Shown here: one piece after another, positions 10,262 to 17,431 of the stretch
Layout of the letters: each line of letters begins with the position of its first letter
Numbering within the stretch: position 1 is the stretch's first letter
Assembly: GCF_003119195.2 (NCBI RefSeq)
Contig: NZ_CP022254.1
Coordinates: 975,501-1,039,500 of the forward strand
Length of the DNA stretch: 64,000 nucleotides
Source: Azospirillum baldaniorum
Lineage (GTDB): Bacteria; Pseudomonadota; Alphaproteobacteria; Azospirillales; Azospirillaceae
Reading direction: 5' to 3'
Notes under the pieces: model-generated
Seen by the model: the letters and a program-made list of their open reading frames with translations, nothing else
The model's database searches: none
Told to the model about the DNA's origin: nothing
Program-made: the position numbers and the translations under genes

Positions 10262-10440
10262 GAGGTCTCCACGTCGTTGAGGTTTCGTGGGGCCGAACGC
10301 CCATGGAGACCGCAGTACAGCACCGCTTCCGAGACAGCATTATTCGTGAACAAATCTTTCATGGACCAGAAGGGCACAGCATGATGACAGGACTATCTGG
10401 ACAAATTGGAACGAGAACCTTCGGCCCGTCCACCGGGCGC

Positions 10441-10481
10441 CAAAAAGAAACGGGCCGCTTCCCAGGTGGGAAACGGCCCGT
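10441..10481 (-). terminator. Intrinsic terminator of the small exported-protein gene
   Basis: A 15-bp inverted repeat (arms 10450-10464 and 10467-10481, one G-T type mismatch, 2-nt loop) is followed on the minus strand by TTTCTTTTTG. It lies 35 bp past the stop of the small exported gene, as expected for a Rho-independent terminator. Confidence 0.85.
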
Positions 10482-10515
10482 TCGGCATGGTGCTGCCGGT
10501 GTTGCGTTGCTGGTA

Positions 10516-10689
10516 TCAGCCGCGGGTGCTGCCCGAAGCCCGGTCGCCGGTGGCGACCGTGTCGCTGGCCGGCTTTTGCGTGCCGGCGCTGGCGCTGTGG
10601 CTGGAGGAGCAATCCGCGCTGGCGACCCCCGCCGTCAGGAGGGCGGCGAGACCGAACAGAACGGCTACCGGCTTGGCTCCATGAGACAT
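10516..10689 (-). CDS. Small exported Ser/Thr-rich protein
   Basis: This is a 57-residue protein of unknown function, MSHGAKPVAVLFGLAALL and onward, with a clear Sec signal peptide and likely cleavage at VASA before DCSSSHS. The mature ~32 residues are hydrophilic (Ser, Thr, Ala, Gly) with a single Cys right after the cut, so a lipoprotein is conceivable but the lipobox is poor. The ribosome site is exceptionally strong (see the separate entry), and a strong terminator follows, so this is a deliberate, probably highly expressed monocistronic gene. No similarity is recognised. Confidence 0.72.
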   Translation of the reverse strand: MSHGAKPVAVLFGLAALLTAGVASADCSSSHSASAGTQKPASDTVATGDRASGSTRG

Positions 10690-10690
10690 T

Positions 10691-10705
10691 GGATCACCTC
10701 CTTTC
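10691..10705 (-). promoter_or_regulatory. Full-length Shine-Dalgarno (complement of the 16S rRNA 3' tail)
   Basis: On the minus strand the bases read GAAAGGAGGTGATCC, ending one base before the ATG at 10689. This pairs with the entire canonical 16S 3' end (GGAUCACCUCCUUUC), with ideal 7-nt spacing from GGAGG to the start codon. Such complete complementarity is rare and decides the start. Confidence 0.85.
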
Positions 10706-10786
10706 AAATCTGTTGAACACCGCAACAGCATGTGAGGACGATCCGACGCGAGTCAACGCCTTATACCGCCCGTACAGGGTGCGTGT

Positions 10787-10935
10787 CCCTCTCCCGCCCC
10801 GGGAGAGGGTGCCCGCCAAAGCGGGCGGGTGAGGGTCTCACGAGAATCAAGGCACCGATCCTCGCCTGCACCCTCACCCTTCCCACGCTTCGCGCGGGCC
10901 CCTTCCCTCTCCCGGGACGGGAGAGGGTGTGGCAA
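10787..10935. repeat. Pair of inverted copies of a palindromic intergenic repeat
   Basis: Two copies face each other. The left (about 10787-10842) contains CCCTCTCCCGCCCCGGGAGAGGG and then GCCCGCCAAAGCGGGCGGG. The right (about 10868-10935) carries the same modules in reverse complement, with CCCTCTCCCGGGACGGGAGAGGG. Each copy has its own internal dyads, and the pair could form a long hairpin. It sits between the small exported gene and the tartrate dehydratase stop, outside coding sequence, like the REP/MITE-type repeats common in large alphaproteobacterial genomes. Confidence 0.75.
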
Positions 10936-10941
10936 GTCCGA

Positions 10942-12114
10942 TCACGCCGTCTCCAGCGCCTCCCGCATGGTGCGGAACAGCTCCGCCTTGTCCTCGAAGC
11001 CGATGCCCGGCAGCGCCGGCAGGCGGACCCGCCCGTCCTCGACCGCGATGCTGTCGGCGAAGCCGCAGAAGGGCTTGAACACGTCCGGGTAGGACTCGTT
11101 GCCGCCCAGATGCAGGCCGGCGGCGATGTTCAGCGACATCTGGTGGCCGCCGTGCGGCACGACGCGCCGGCTCGACCAGCCGTTCTCCGCCAGCATGTCC
11201 AGCGTGCGCATGTACTCGACGAGGCCGTAGCTGAGCGCGCAGTCGAACTGCAGCCAGTCGCGGTCCGGGCGCATGCCGCCGTGGCGGATCAGGTTGCGGG
11301 CATCCTGGTGGCTGAACAGGTTCTCGCCGGTCGCCATGGGGCGGTCATAGTGGTTCGCCAGCTCGGCCTGGAGCGCGTAGTCGAGCGGGTCGCCGGCCTC
11401 CTCGTACCAGAAGAGGTTGTAGGGCTTCAGCGCCTCGGCGTAGGCGATGGCGGTCTTCAGGTCGAAGCGGCCGTTGGCGTCCACGCAGAGGTTCCGGCCG
11501 TCGCCGACCACCTCCAGCACCGCCTCGATGCGGCGCAGGTCGTCCTCCAGCGAGGTGGCGCCGATCTTCATCTTCACGACGTTGTAGCCGCGGTCGCGGT
11601 AGCTGCGCATCTCGTTCTGGAGCGCCTCCACCCCCTTGCCGGGGTAGTAGTAGCCGCCCGCGGCGTAGACCCAGACCGACTCGTCGGCCACGCCGCCGCG
11701 GTAGCGGTCGGCGAGCAGGCGGTAGAGCGGCTTTCCGGCGATCTTCGCCACGGCGTCCCACACCGCCATGTCGATGGTGCCCATCGCGACCGAGCGTTCG
11801 CCATGGCCGCCCGGCTTCTCGTTGGTCATCAGCCGCGCCCAGATCTTGAATGGGTCGAGGTTGCCGTTCGCCTCGTCGATCAGGCTGTCGGGGGCGGCCG
11901 AGGTCAGGCGGGGGATGAAGCGCTCCCGCATCAGGCCGCCGGCGCCGTAGCGTCCGTTGGAGTTGAAGCCGTAGCCGATCACCGGCTTGCCGTCGCGCAC
12001 CACGTCGGTGATGACCGCCACGGTGGAGCAGGTCATCTGGCTGAAGTCGATGTAGGCGTTGGCGATGTCGGACTTGATGCCGACGGTCTTTTCCCGGATC
12101 TCCACGATGCGCAT
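10942..12114 (-). CDS. tarD: D(-)-tartrate dehydratase (enolase superfamily)
   Basis: This 390-residue protein starts MRIVEIREKTVGIKS after a GGGAAG ribosome site. In the known enzyme, Mg-dependent dehydration of D-tartrate yields oxaloacetate in the cytoplasm. Enolase-superfamily residues are all present: KMK at 181-183, metal ligands Asp212 (VDANG), Glu238 (WYEEAGDP) and Glu264 (ATGENL), and His321 (PHGGHQ). From memory the characterised Bradyrhizobium enzyme uses K184, D213, E239, E265 and H322, a constant offset of one, so I favour this over mandelate racemase or rhamnonate dehydratase. It is divergent from a LysR gene that probably controls it in response to tartrate. Confidence 0.85.
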   Translation of the reverse strand: MRIVEIREKTVGIKSDIANAYIDFSQMTCSTVAVITDVVRDGKPVIGYGFNSNGRYGAGGLMRERFIPRLTSAAPDSLIDEANGNLDPFKIWARLMTNEKPGGHGERSVAMGTIDMAVWDAVAKIAGKPLYRLLADRYRGGVADESVWVYAAGGYYYPGKGVEALQNEMRSYRDRGYNVVKMKIGATSLEDDLRRIEAVLEVVGDGRNLCVDANGRFDLKTAIAYAEALKPYNLFWYEEAGDPLDYALQAELANHYDRPMATGENLFSHQDARNLIRHGGMRPDRDWLQFDCALSYGLVEYMRTLDMLAENGWSSRRVVPHGGHQMSLNIAAGLHLGGNESYPDVFKPFCGFADSIAVEDGRVRLPALPGIGFEDKAELFRTMREALETA

Positions 12115-12252
12115 GGCGCTGCTTCCCTTTGGCTTTTCCGATGCCCCGGGTGGCAGGATAGGGATGGACGGGACCGCCGTGCCAATGCCAGTTTCAAATC
12201 GCGTGATGCGCATCCGGCATGGGCTGACGGAATATTGTCTGGCGGAACAGCG

Positions 12253-13191
12253 ATGGAACTGAACTGGCTTGAAGACTTCCTCGCCCTGGCGGAGTGCGGC
12301 AACTTCTCCCGCGCGGCGCAGCGGCGCAACCTGACCCAGCCGGCCTTCAGCCGCCGCATCCGCGCGTTGGAGGACTGGACCGGCACGCCGCTGTTCGACC
12401 GCAGCACCCAGCCGGTCGGGCTGACCGAGGCCGGGCGCCGCTTCCGCCCCTTCGCCGACGAGACGGTGCGCCGCCTCCTGCAAGGGCGGGAGGAGGCGCG
12501 GCTGGCCGGCGGCGCGGCGGCCACGGCGCTGCGCTTCGCGGCGACCCACGCGCTGTCGCTGACCTTCTTTCCGACTTGGCTGAGCCGTCTGGAGGGGCAG
12601 GCGCGGCTGGGTGCCATCCATCTGCTGTCCGACAGCATGCAGGCCTGCGAGCAGGTGATGACGCAGGGGCAGGCGCAGTTCCTGCTGTGCCACGCCCATG
12701 CGGCGGCCCCCTCCCGGTTGGAGGCCGGAGCCTTCCGCTCGGCCGCGGTGGGGAGCGATCGTCTGGTGCCGGTCTGCGCACCGGACGAGGCCGGCGCGCC
12801 GCGGCACCCGTTGTCGGGTGCGGCTGTGTCCGGTGGCGGGGCCGCCCTGCCCCATCTCGCCTACAGCCCGGAATCGGGCATGGGACGCATCGTCACGGCG
12901 GCGCGCGGCGGCTTTCCGGCTCCGCTGGCGCTCGATACCGTCTTCACCTCGCACCTCGCCGCGGTGCTGCGCACGCTGGCCCGCGACGGGCGCGGCGTGG
13001 CGTGGCTGCCGGACAGCCTGATCGGCGAGGATCTGGCGCAGGGACGGTTGGTGCGGGCTGGCGGGACGGGTTGGGGAATCCCGGTGGAGGTGCGGCTCTA
13101 CCGCCCCCGCGCGCGCCAGAGCCCGGCGGCGGAAGCCTTCTGGGCTTTGGCGGCGGAACAGGCACCCCAAGACGGGAGGGATCGGGAATGA
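12253..13191 (+). CDS. LysR-family transcriptional regulator
   Basis: This 312-residue protein is MELNWLEDFLALAECGNFSRA and onward. The winged helix-turn-helix at ~3-62 has the LysR signature FSRAAQRRNLTQPAFSRRI and LFDRSTQPVGLTEAG. Residues ~90-300 form the periplasmic-binding-like effector domain. It is divergent from tarD with 138 bp between starts, the classical arrangement for LysR control of an adjacent catabolic gene, so a tartrate-type inducer is inferred. The stop overlaps the next start by 4 bp (ATGA), so the GST is translationally coupled to it. Confidence 0.92.
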   Translation: MELNWLEDFLALAECGNFSRAAQRRNLTQPAFSRRIRALEDWTGTPLFDRSTQPVGLTEAGRRFRPFADETVRRLLQGREEARLAGGAAATALRFAATHALSLTFFPTWLSRLEGQARLGAIHLLSDSMQACEQVMTQGQAQFLLCHAHAAAPSRLEAGAFRSAAVGSDRLVPVCAPDEAGAPRHPLSGAAVSGGGAALPHLAYSPESGMGRIVTAARGGFPAPLALDTVFTSHLAAVLRTLARDGRGVAWLPDSLIGEDLAQGRLVRAGGTGWGIPVEVRLYRPRARQSPAAEAFWALAAEQAPQDGRDRE

Positions 13192-13829
13192 GCGGAGCGG
13201 ACTACAGGCTCTATGGGGCCCCCGGCTGGGGGTCCGTCCTGACGGAAGCCATGCTGGTCCAGTGCGGCGTCCCTTTCGTCTTCGAGGACGTCGCGGGCTT
13301 CGACGCGCAGGGCGAGGCGCGGCAGCGGTTGCTGGCGCTGAACCCGCTGGGGCAGGTCCCCACCCTGGTCCTGCCGGATGGAACGGTGATGACGGAAAGC
13401 GCGGCCATCGCCCTGCTGCTGGCCGAACGGCACCCGGACACCGGACTGGCCCCGCCGCCGGACGCAGCGGAGCGCGCGACCTTCCTGCGGCTGCTGGTCT
13501 GGCTGGTGGCGAACGTCTACCCGACCTTCACCTACGGCGACTACCCGGAGCGCTGGGTGACGGAGGCGCCGGAGACGCTCGGCGCGGCGATGGTGGAGCA
13601 GCGCAAGACGCTGTGGCTCTGGCTGGAATCGCAACTGGGCGACGGCCCGTGGGTGCTGGGGGAGCACTTCAGCGCGCTCGACCTCTATGTCGGGGCGATG
13701 GTGCACTGGCGCCCCCGCCGCGCCTGGTTCACGGAACACTGCCCGAAGCTGTCCGGCGTAGCGGAGCGGGTGCTGGCCCTGCCGAGCCTGGAACCGGTCT
13801 GGCGCCGCAACTTCACGCCGGCGTCCTGA
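13188..13829 (+). CDS. Glutathione S-transferase family protein
   Basis: This 213-residue protein has the two-domain GST layout. The N-terminal thioredoxin-like part has YRLYGAPGWGSVLTEAML, the cis-proline LGQVPTLVLPDG and the glutathione-binding MTESAAIALLLAE. The C-terminal helical domain includes WVLGEHFSALDLYVGAMV. It is cytoplasmic. It overlaps the LysR stop by 4 bp, so the two are co-translated. The substrate is unknown. A hairpin follows the stop. Confidence 0.88.
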   Translation: MSGADYRLYGAPGWGSVLTEAMLVQCGVPFVFEDVAGFDAQGEARQRLLALNPLGQVPTLVLPDGTVMTESAAIALLLAERHPDTGLAPPPDAAERATFLRLLVWLVANVYPTFTYGDYPERWVTEAPETLGAAMVEQRKTLWLWLESQLGDGPWVLGEHFSALDLYVGAMVHWRPRRAWFTEHCPKLSGVAERVLALPSLEPVWRRNFTPAS

Positions 13830-13855
13830 ACCGGGAAACACCGAGGTCATACAGC

Positions 13856-13883
13856 ACGGGGGCGACCGCTGGGCCGCCCCCGT
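13856..13883. terminator. Shared hairpin between convergent genes
   Basis: A perfect 9-bp inverted repeat (ACGGGGGCG / CGCCCCCGT) with a 10-nt loop lies between the GST stop and the stop of the convergent 45-aa gene. No T-run follows on either strand, so termination is likely but efficiency is uncertain. Confidence 0.5.
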
Positions 13884-13918
13884 TCAACAATCAGCACTCG
13901 TGCCTTAAGGCTCGCAGA

Positions 13919-14056
13919 TCAACGCTCGTTGATGGCGCGATACACGATGTAGGCCGGGGTCGCGCGCAGCCAGGCGGCGAGGAACTCGCGGACGGCCTGG
14001 AGAGCGGAGGACGGGGCGCGGTCGCTGCCGATGTGGGTGTAGGTCGAGCTGTTCAT
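13919..14056 (-). CDS. Small protein of unknown function (45 aa)
   Basis: The reading frame begins MNSSTYTHIGSDRAPSSA and ends TPAYIVYRAINER, with an amphipathic helix in the middle (ALQAVREFLAAWLRA). The start at 14056 is chosen for its GGAG site 8 bp upstream. The frame stays open upstream to an ATG at 14194 (MIKALKALRFLGSALQE), which would give a 91-residue protein with an aromatic segment (ARVWYWVYQSIL) and also has a weak GAGG site. No family is recognised. Confidence 0.55.
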   Translation of the reverse strand: MNSSTYTHIGSDRAPSSALQAVREFLAAWLRATPAYIVYRAINER

Positions 14057-14117
14057 GATGGTCTCCAATCGTTGGGAGGCGTTATCGGGGGCGTTGTTCG
14101 TTGAGACCAATATGCTC

Positions 14118-14134
14118 TGGTATACCCAATACCA
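14118..14134. promoter_or_regulatory. Dyad upstream of the 45-aa gene
   Basis: TGGTAT and ATACCA arms flank ACCCA, and GGTATACC inside is itself palindromic. It lies ~60 bp upstream of the 14056 start, in AT-richer sequence. It could be a protein-binding site, but falls inside the longer alternative frame of the same gene. Confidence 0.3.
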
Positions 14135-14302
14135 CACGCGCGCTTCTTGCAGGGCAGACCCCAAAAAACGCAACGCTTTCAATGCTTTAATCATCATACA
14201 TTCCGCCTCGGAAACTGTTTGCTGAACGGACGCGAAATTCTTGCCGCATCGCGGCAGGCGGCGGCCTAGCCAAGGCCGCCGCACCACCCCACTTCTGGTG
14301 TC

Positions 14303-15301
14303 ATGCCGCGCGACGACAGCCAGCCCCGCTTTCCCGCCGTCCCGTCCGACCACTGGGATGGGCGCCGTTTCTTCAACCCCCACGCCGACACGGACAAGAG
14401 CCCGCGCGAGCTGTGGCGGCTCTACAAGGCGCGCGGCCCGCGCTGGACCCCGCCGGACCCGGAGCCGCCCCGCCCTTTCCGCCCCATCACCCCGGCGCGG
14501 GGCGAGGTCGCGGTCACCTTCATCGGGCAGGCGACCTTCCTGATCCAGATCGGCGGGGCGGCCTTCCTGACCGACCCCGTCTATTCCGACCATGCCGGCC
14601 CCTTCGGGCGGCTGGGGCCGAAGCGGGTGCGCCCGCCCGCGGTGCGCATGGAGGATTTGCCGGCCATCGACGCGGTGCTGCTCAGCCACAACCACTACGA
14701 CCATCTGGACGCTCCGACGCTGCGCCATCTGGCGCGGCGGCGCGGCGTGCCGCAGGTGATGACGGGGCTGGGCAACGGCCCGATGATGCGCCGGGCCGGC
14801 TTCGACGCGGTGCATGAGCTGGATTGGTGGGACAGCCTGCCCGGCCCGCACGGCACCCGGATCACCTTCGTCCCGGCACAACACTGGTCCGCCCGCACCC
14901 CCTTCGACCGGCGCAAGACCCTGTGGGGCGGTTTCGTGGTGGAGACGCCGGAGGCCGCCGTCTATTTCGCGGGCGACAGCGGCTACTGCCCGCATTTCCG
15001 GGAGATCGGACGGCGGTTCGGCGCCATCGACGTCGCCCTGCTGCCGATCGGGGCCTACGAGCCGCGCTGGTTCATGGCCGCCCAGCACATGAATCCGGCC
15101 GACGCCGTGCGGGCGCACCGCGACCTGGGGGCGCGACACAGCGTCGCCATGCATTTCGGCACCTTCCAACTGACCGCCGAGGGCATCGACGCCCCCCTCC
15201 GGGCGCTGCACCACGCCCTGGCCGAGCAGGCGGTTGATTCCAATCATTTCGCCATCCCCGGCTTCGGCGAACCCCTGCGCTTCCGCCGCCCTTCGGCCTA
15301 A
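14303..15301 (+). CDS. MBL-fold metallo-hydrolase (NAPE-PLD/UlaG-like)
   Basis: This 332-residue protein has no signal peptide. The metal-binding motif HNHYDHLD is at ~136, with further ligands in PAQHWSARTP, YFAGDSGYCPHF and MHFGTF. The FIGQATFLIQIGG and TDPVYSDHAGPFG strands are typical of the subfamily that includes N-acyl-phosphatidylethanolamine phospholipase D and related bacterial proteins. Hydrolysis of a phosphodiester or ester is inferred; the substrate is unknown. It is monocistronic, with no clear Shine-Dalgarno. Confidence 0.88.
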   Translation: MPRDDSQPRFPAVPSDHWDGRRFFNPHADTDKSPRELWRLYKARGPRWTPPDPEPPRPFRPITPARGEVAVTFIGQATFLIQIGGAAFLTDPVYSDHAGPFGRLGPKRVRPPAVRMEDLPAIDAVLLSHNHYDHLDAPTLRHLARRRGVPQVMTGLGNGPMMRRAGFDAVHELDWWDSLPGPHGTRITFVPAQHWSARTPFDRRKTLWGGFVVETPEAAVYFAGDSGYCPHFREIGRRFGAIDVALLPIGAYEPRWFMAAQHMNPADAVRAHRDLGARHSVAMHFGTFQLTAEGIDAPLRALHHALAEQAVDSNHFAIPGFGEPLRFRRPSA

Positions 15302-15418
15302 TGGCGAAGGGGAGGATTCACCCTGCGGCCTATGGCGCAAGCGTCATGGACGGGACCGCGCGGATCGGAGTAACGCCTTGAGGGACAGCACCCACCACAC
15401 AGGCGGAGCCGGGCGTAA

Positions 15419-15625
15419 ATGCAGTTGGAAATCAGTGCCTTCGTCAGTTCCCTCGGCAACGAATCGGACCACGGCCCCGACGCGCTGGAGCGGGTGCGGG
15501 ACAGCATGCGATCCCTGGCCGACACGCTCGCCGCGCTGAACCTGGGCATCGTTTTGGAAGTGCGCGACGTGCAGCGTCTGCAGACCGTCGCCCGCATCGT
15601 CCAGGCCAACGCGCCGAACCGCTGA
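15419..15625 (+). CDS. Small hypothetical protein (68 aa)
   Basis: The frame begins MQLEISAFVSSLGNE and is an acidic, mostly helical protein, with a GGAG site 9 bp before the ATG. It has no membrane segment, signal or recognised domain. Codon use matches the neighbours. It is convergent with the 192-aa gene. Confidence 0.6.
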   Translation: MQLEISAFVSSLGNESDHGPDALERVRDSMRSLADTLAALNLGIVLEVRDVQRLQTVARIVQANAPNR

Positions 15626-15647
15626 CCGTCCCCCGGTTATCGCCCGA

Positions 15648-16226
15648 TCATCGCCGCAGCGGGCAGGCCCGGCGGGCCAGCCGGGCGTTCAGGTCGCCGG
15701 TGTCCACCACCGGCTCGCCCTGGCTGCGCATCACGAAGCCGAAGGTGTCCATCACGCGGTCCAGGACGATCTCCTGGTCGTCCGGGCGGCGGCTGACCAT
15801 CACCACGGCGTAGCCGGCGGACCGGGCCACCGCCGGTTCGCCGCGCAGGCCGCGCACGCCCCAGCCGACCAGCGCGCTCTTGCAGCGGAACAGCTCCACC
15901 GACAGGCCGGCGCCGCCGGTCGCCCCGGCCACCACATAGCCGGCGGCCACCGCCAGCGGGGCCAGCAGCCCGTCCCAGTCCAGGCAGTCCTCCCGCGACA
16001 CCCACATGCCGCCGACCGAGCAGGGGGCGGCGCCGATGGCCTCGCCCAGACCGGCGCGGAAGGCGCGCAGCACCTCCACCGCGTCCGTCGCGGGCATCGG
16101 TTCGACCCGGTTGCCGTCCGGCATCAGCATCAGGCGCCCGGCCCACTCGGTGGAGGGGGGAAGCTGTTCGGTGAGGCGGGCGAGGAGGGCTTCGCGCGCC
16201 TGGGCGAAGGGAACGACCTTGGACAT
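15648..16226 (-). CDS. Hypothetical protein (192 aa)
   Basis: The protein starts MSKVVPFAQAREALLARL; the start was chosen because the 41 codons upstream look non-coding. It is a soluble alpha/beta-looking protein with WDGLLAPLAVAAGYVV and VMVSRRPDDQEIVLDRVMD, and no signal or recognised catalytic motif. No clear Shine-Dalgarno is seen. It runs away from the tRNA pair. Confidence 0.6.
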   Translation of the reverse strand: MSKVVPFAQAREALLARLTEQLPPSTEWAGRLMLMPDGNRVEPMPATDAVEVLRAFRAGLGEAIGAAPCSVGGMWVSREDCLDWDGLLAPLAVAAGYVVAGATGGAGLSVELFRCKSALVGWGVRGLRGEPAVARSAGYAVVMVSRRPDDQEIVLDRVMDTFGFVMRSQGEPVVDTGDLNARLARRACPLRR

Positions 16227-16399
16227 GGGGAACGGGGACCAGCGGCAGGTGACGGGAACCGGGGCCGGAAGGAAGCGAAAGCCGCGCCCGCTGTCAACCG
16301 GCGCGCGAGGCCTTCGCCACATTTCCGCCCCATTGTCACGGCCCTGCATCGCCGCCGCAGGCGTGGCGCGGAAAATCCCGCCGGTGGGGCGTTTTCCCC

Positions 16400-16428
16400 T
16401 TGCCAGCCCCCGGAAAGAGGCTTATAAG
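16400..16428 (+). promoter_or_regulatory. Sigma70-type promoter of the tRNA pair
   Basis: TTGCCA (16400-16405) and TATAAG (16423-16428) are separated by 17 bp. The -10 lies 12 bp before the first base of tRNA-Asn, where a tRNA promoter is expected. Confidence 0.75.
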
Positions 16429-16439
16429 CCGGCCTCCGT

Positions 16440-16515
16440 TCCGGATTAGCTCAGTCGGTAGAGCAGCGGACTGTTAATCCGCGTGTCGCTGGTTCGAGTC
16501 CAGCATCCGGAGCCA
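16440..16515 (+). tRNA. tRNA-Asn (GUU)
   Basis: A complete cloverleaf: acceptor TCCGGAT pairs with ATCCGGA, the D-loop includes AGCTCAGTCGGTAGAGC, the anticodon arm is GCGGA-CTGTTAA-TCCGC with GTT at 16473-16475, and the T-arm is GCTGGTTCGAGTCCAGC. The 3' CCA is encoded. Confidence 0.97.
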
Positions 16516-16519
16516 TACT

Positions 16520-16592
<73 letters not shown>

Positions 16593-16596
<4 letters not shown>

Positions 16597-16619
16597 CCTT
16601 CCCTCATCGGTGGCTTTTT
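16593..16619 (+). terminator. Intrinsic terminator of the tRNA operon
   Basis: GCCACC (16593-16598) pairs with GGTGGC (16609-16614) and is followed directly by TTTTT. The left arm includes the encoded CCA of tRNA-Asp, so processing must compete with hairpin formation. Confidence 0.85.
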
Positions 16620-16628
16620 CCTCTCCCC

Positions 16629-17234
16629 TCATCGCATCACGGTGACTGTGGCGGCCTCCGTCCGGCTGATCACCACCTCGTCGCCGGGCTTCACCGTTTC
16701 CAGCCCTTGCACCTCCGGCGGGACCGCAACCGTGCGCGTACGCCCCTGCGGCCCGCGCAGCGTGACCATCCGCCGGTTGAGGTCGATGGCCTCGACCACC
16801 TCCGTCACCTGGGTGGTGGTGATCGCCGACGCGCGCGGCATCTCGCCGACCGCGGCGCGGTCCGTGCTGCTCCGCTGAATGGCGCCCGGCCCGCCGCCCG
16901 GCGGCTGGGTGACGATGTTGGTCAGGCGGGCGTACTCGATCTGCACGGTGTCGCCGACCTTGATGCGGTTGAAGTTCCGCACTTCGCTTCCGGCGGTCAC
17001 CGCCTCTTCCCGCCCATCCGGGAATTGCAGGATCACCGTCCGCGCCGCCTTGTCGATGCCGCGGACCTTGGCGGTGGAGCGGACGTTCTCGACCATGGAC
17101 AGCCGCGGCGTCGGCTCGGCGCTCGCCGGGGCCATGGCGGCGGACGGCGGCGCGGTTTCGGACGCCGGCGCGCAGCCCGCCAGGACCGCGCCGCTCAGGA
17201 ACACCGCCAGGACGGCACGGGTTTGGTGCTTCAT
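16629..17234 (-). CDS. Lipoprotein of unknown function
   Basis: This 201-residue protein starts MKHQTRAVLAVFLSGAVLAGC. The lipobox LAGC puts the acylated Cys at 21, so it is membrane-anchored, periplasmic side. The mature part is beta-rich and holds two similar halves: KVRGIDKAARTVILQFPDGR followed by VKVGDTVQIEY-like sequence, then AIDLNRRMVTLRGPQGRTRT followed by VKPGDEVVISR. This is an internal duplication of a small beta-barrel unit. The start has a GGAGG site. It is monocistronic. Confidence 0.78.
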   Translation of the reverse strand: MKHQTRAVLAVFLSGAVLAGCAPASETAPPSAAMAPASAEPTPRLSMVENVRSTAKVRGIDKAARTVILQFPDGREEAVTAGSEVRNFNRIKVGDTVQIEYARLTNIVTQPPGGGPGAIQRSSTDRAAVGEMPRASAITTTQVTEVVEAIDLNRRMVTLRGPQGRTRTVAVPPEVQGLETVKPGDEVVISRTEAATVTVMR

Positions 17235-17431
17235 GGGATCGCCTCCACCTCTTCTGGGACCGGCTTCCGGGCGTATGTCCGGTTCGCTTTGGTCCGGTTC
17301 GGGCGCAGGAACGGCACGGTCGCGCGGATGTTCCATATTCCGACCCTGGCCGACCCTGTTTGCGGGTGCAACTTACCGTAACTTCGCCCCTTCGACCCGT
17401 CCGATGGATGGGAGCGGTTCACCCGGACGGA

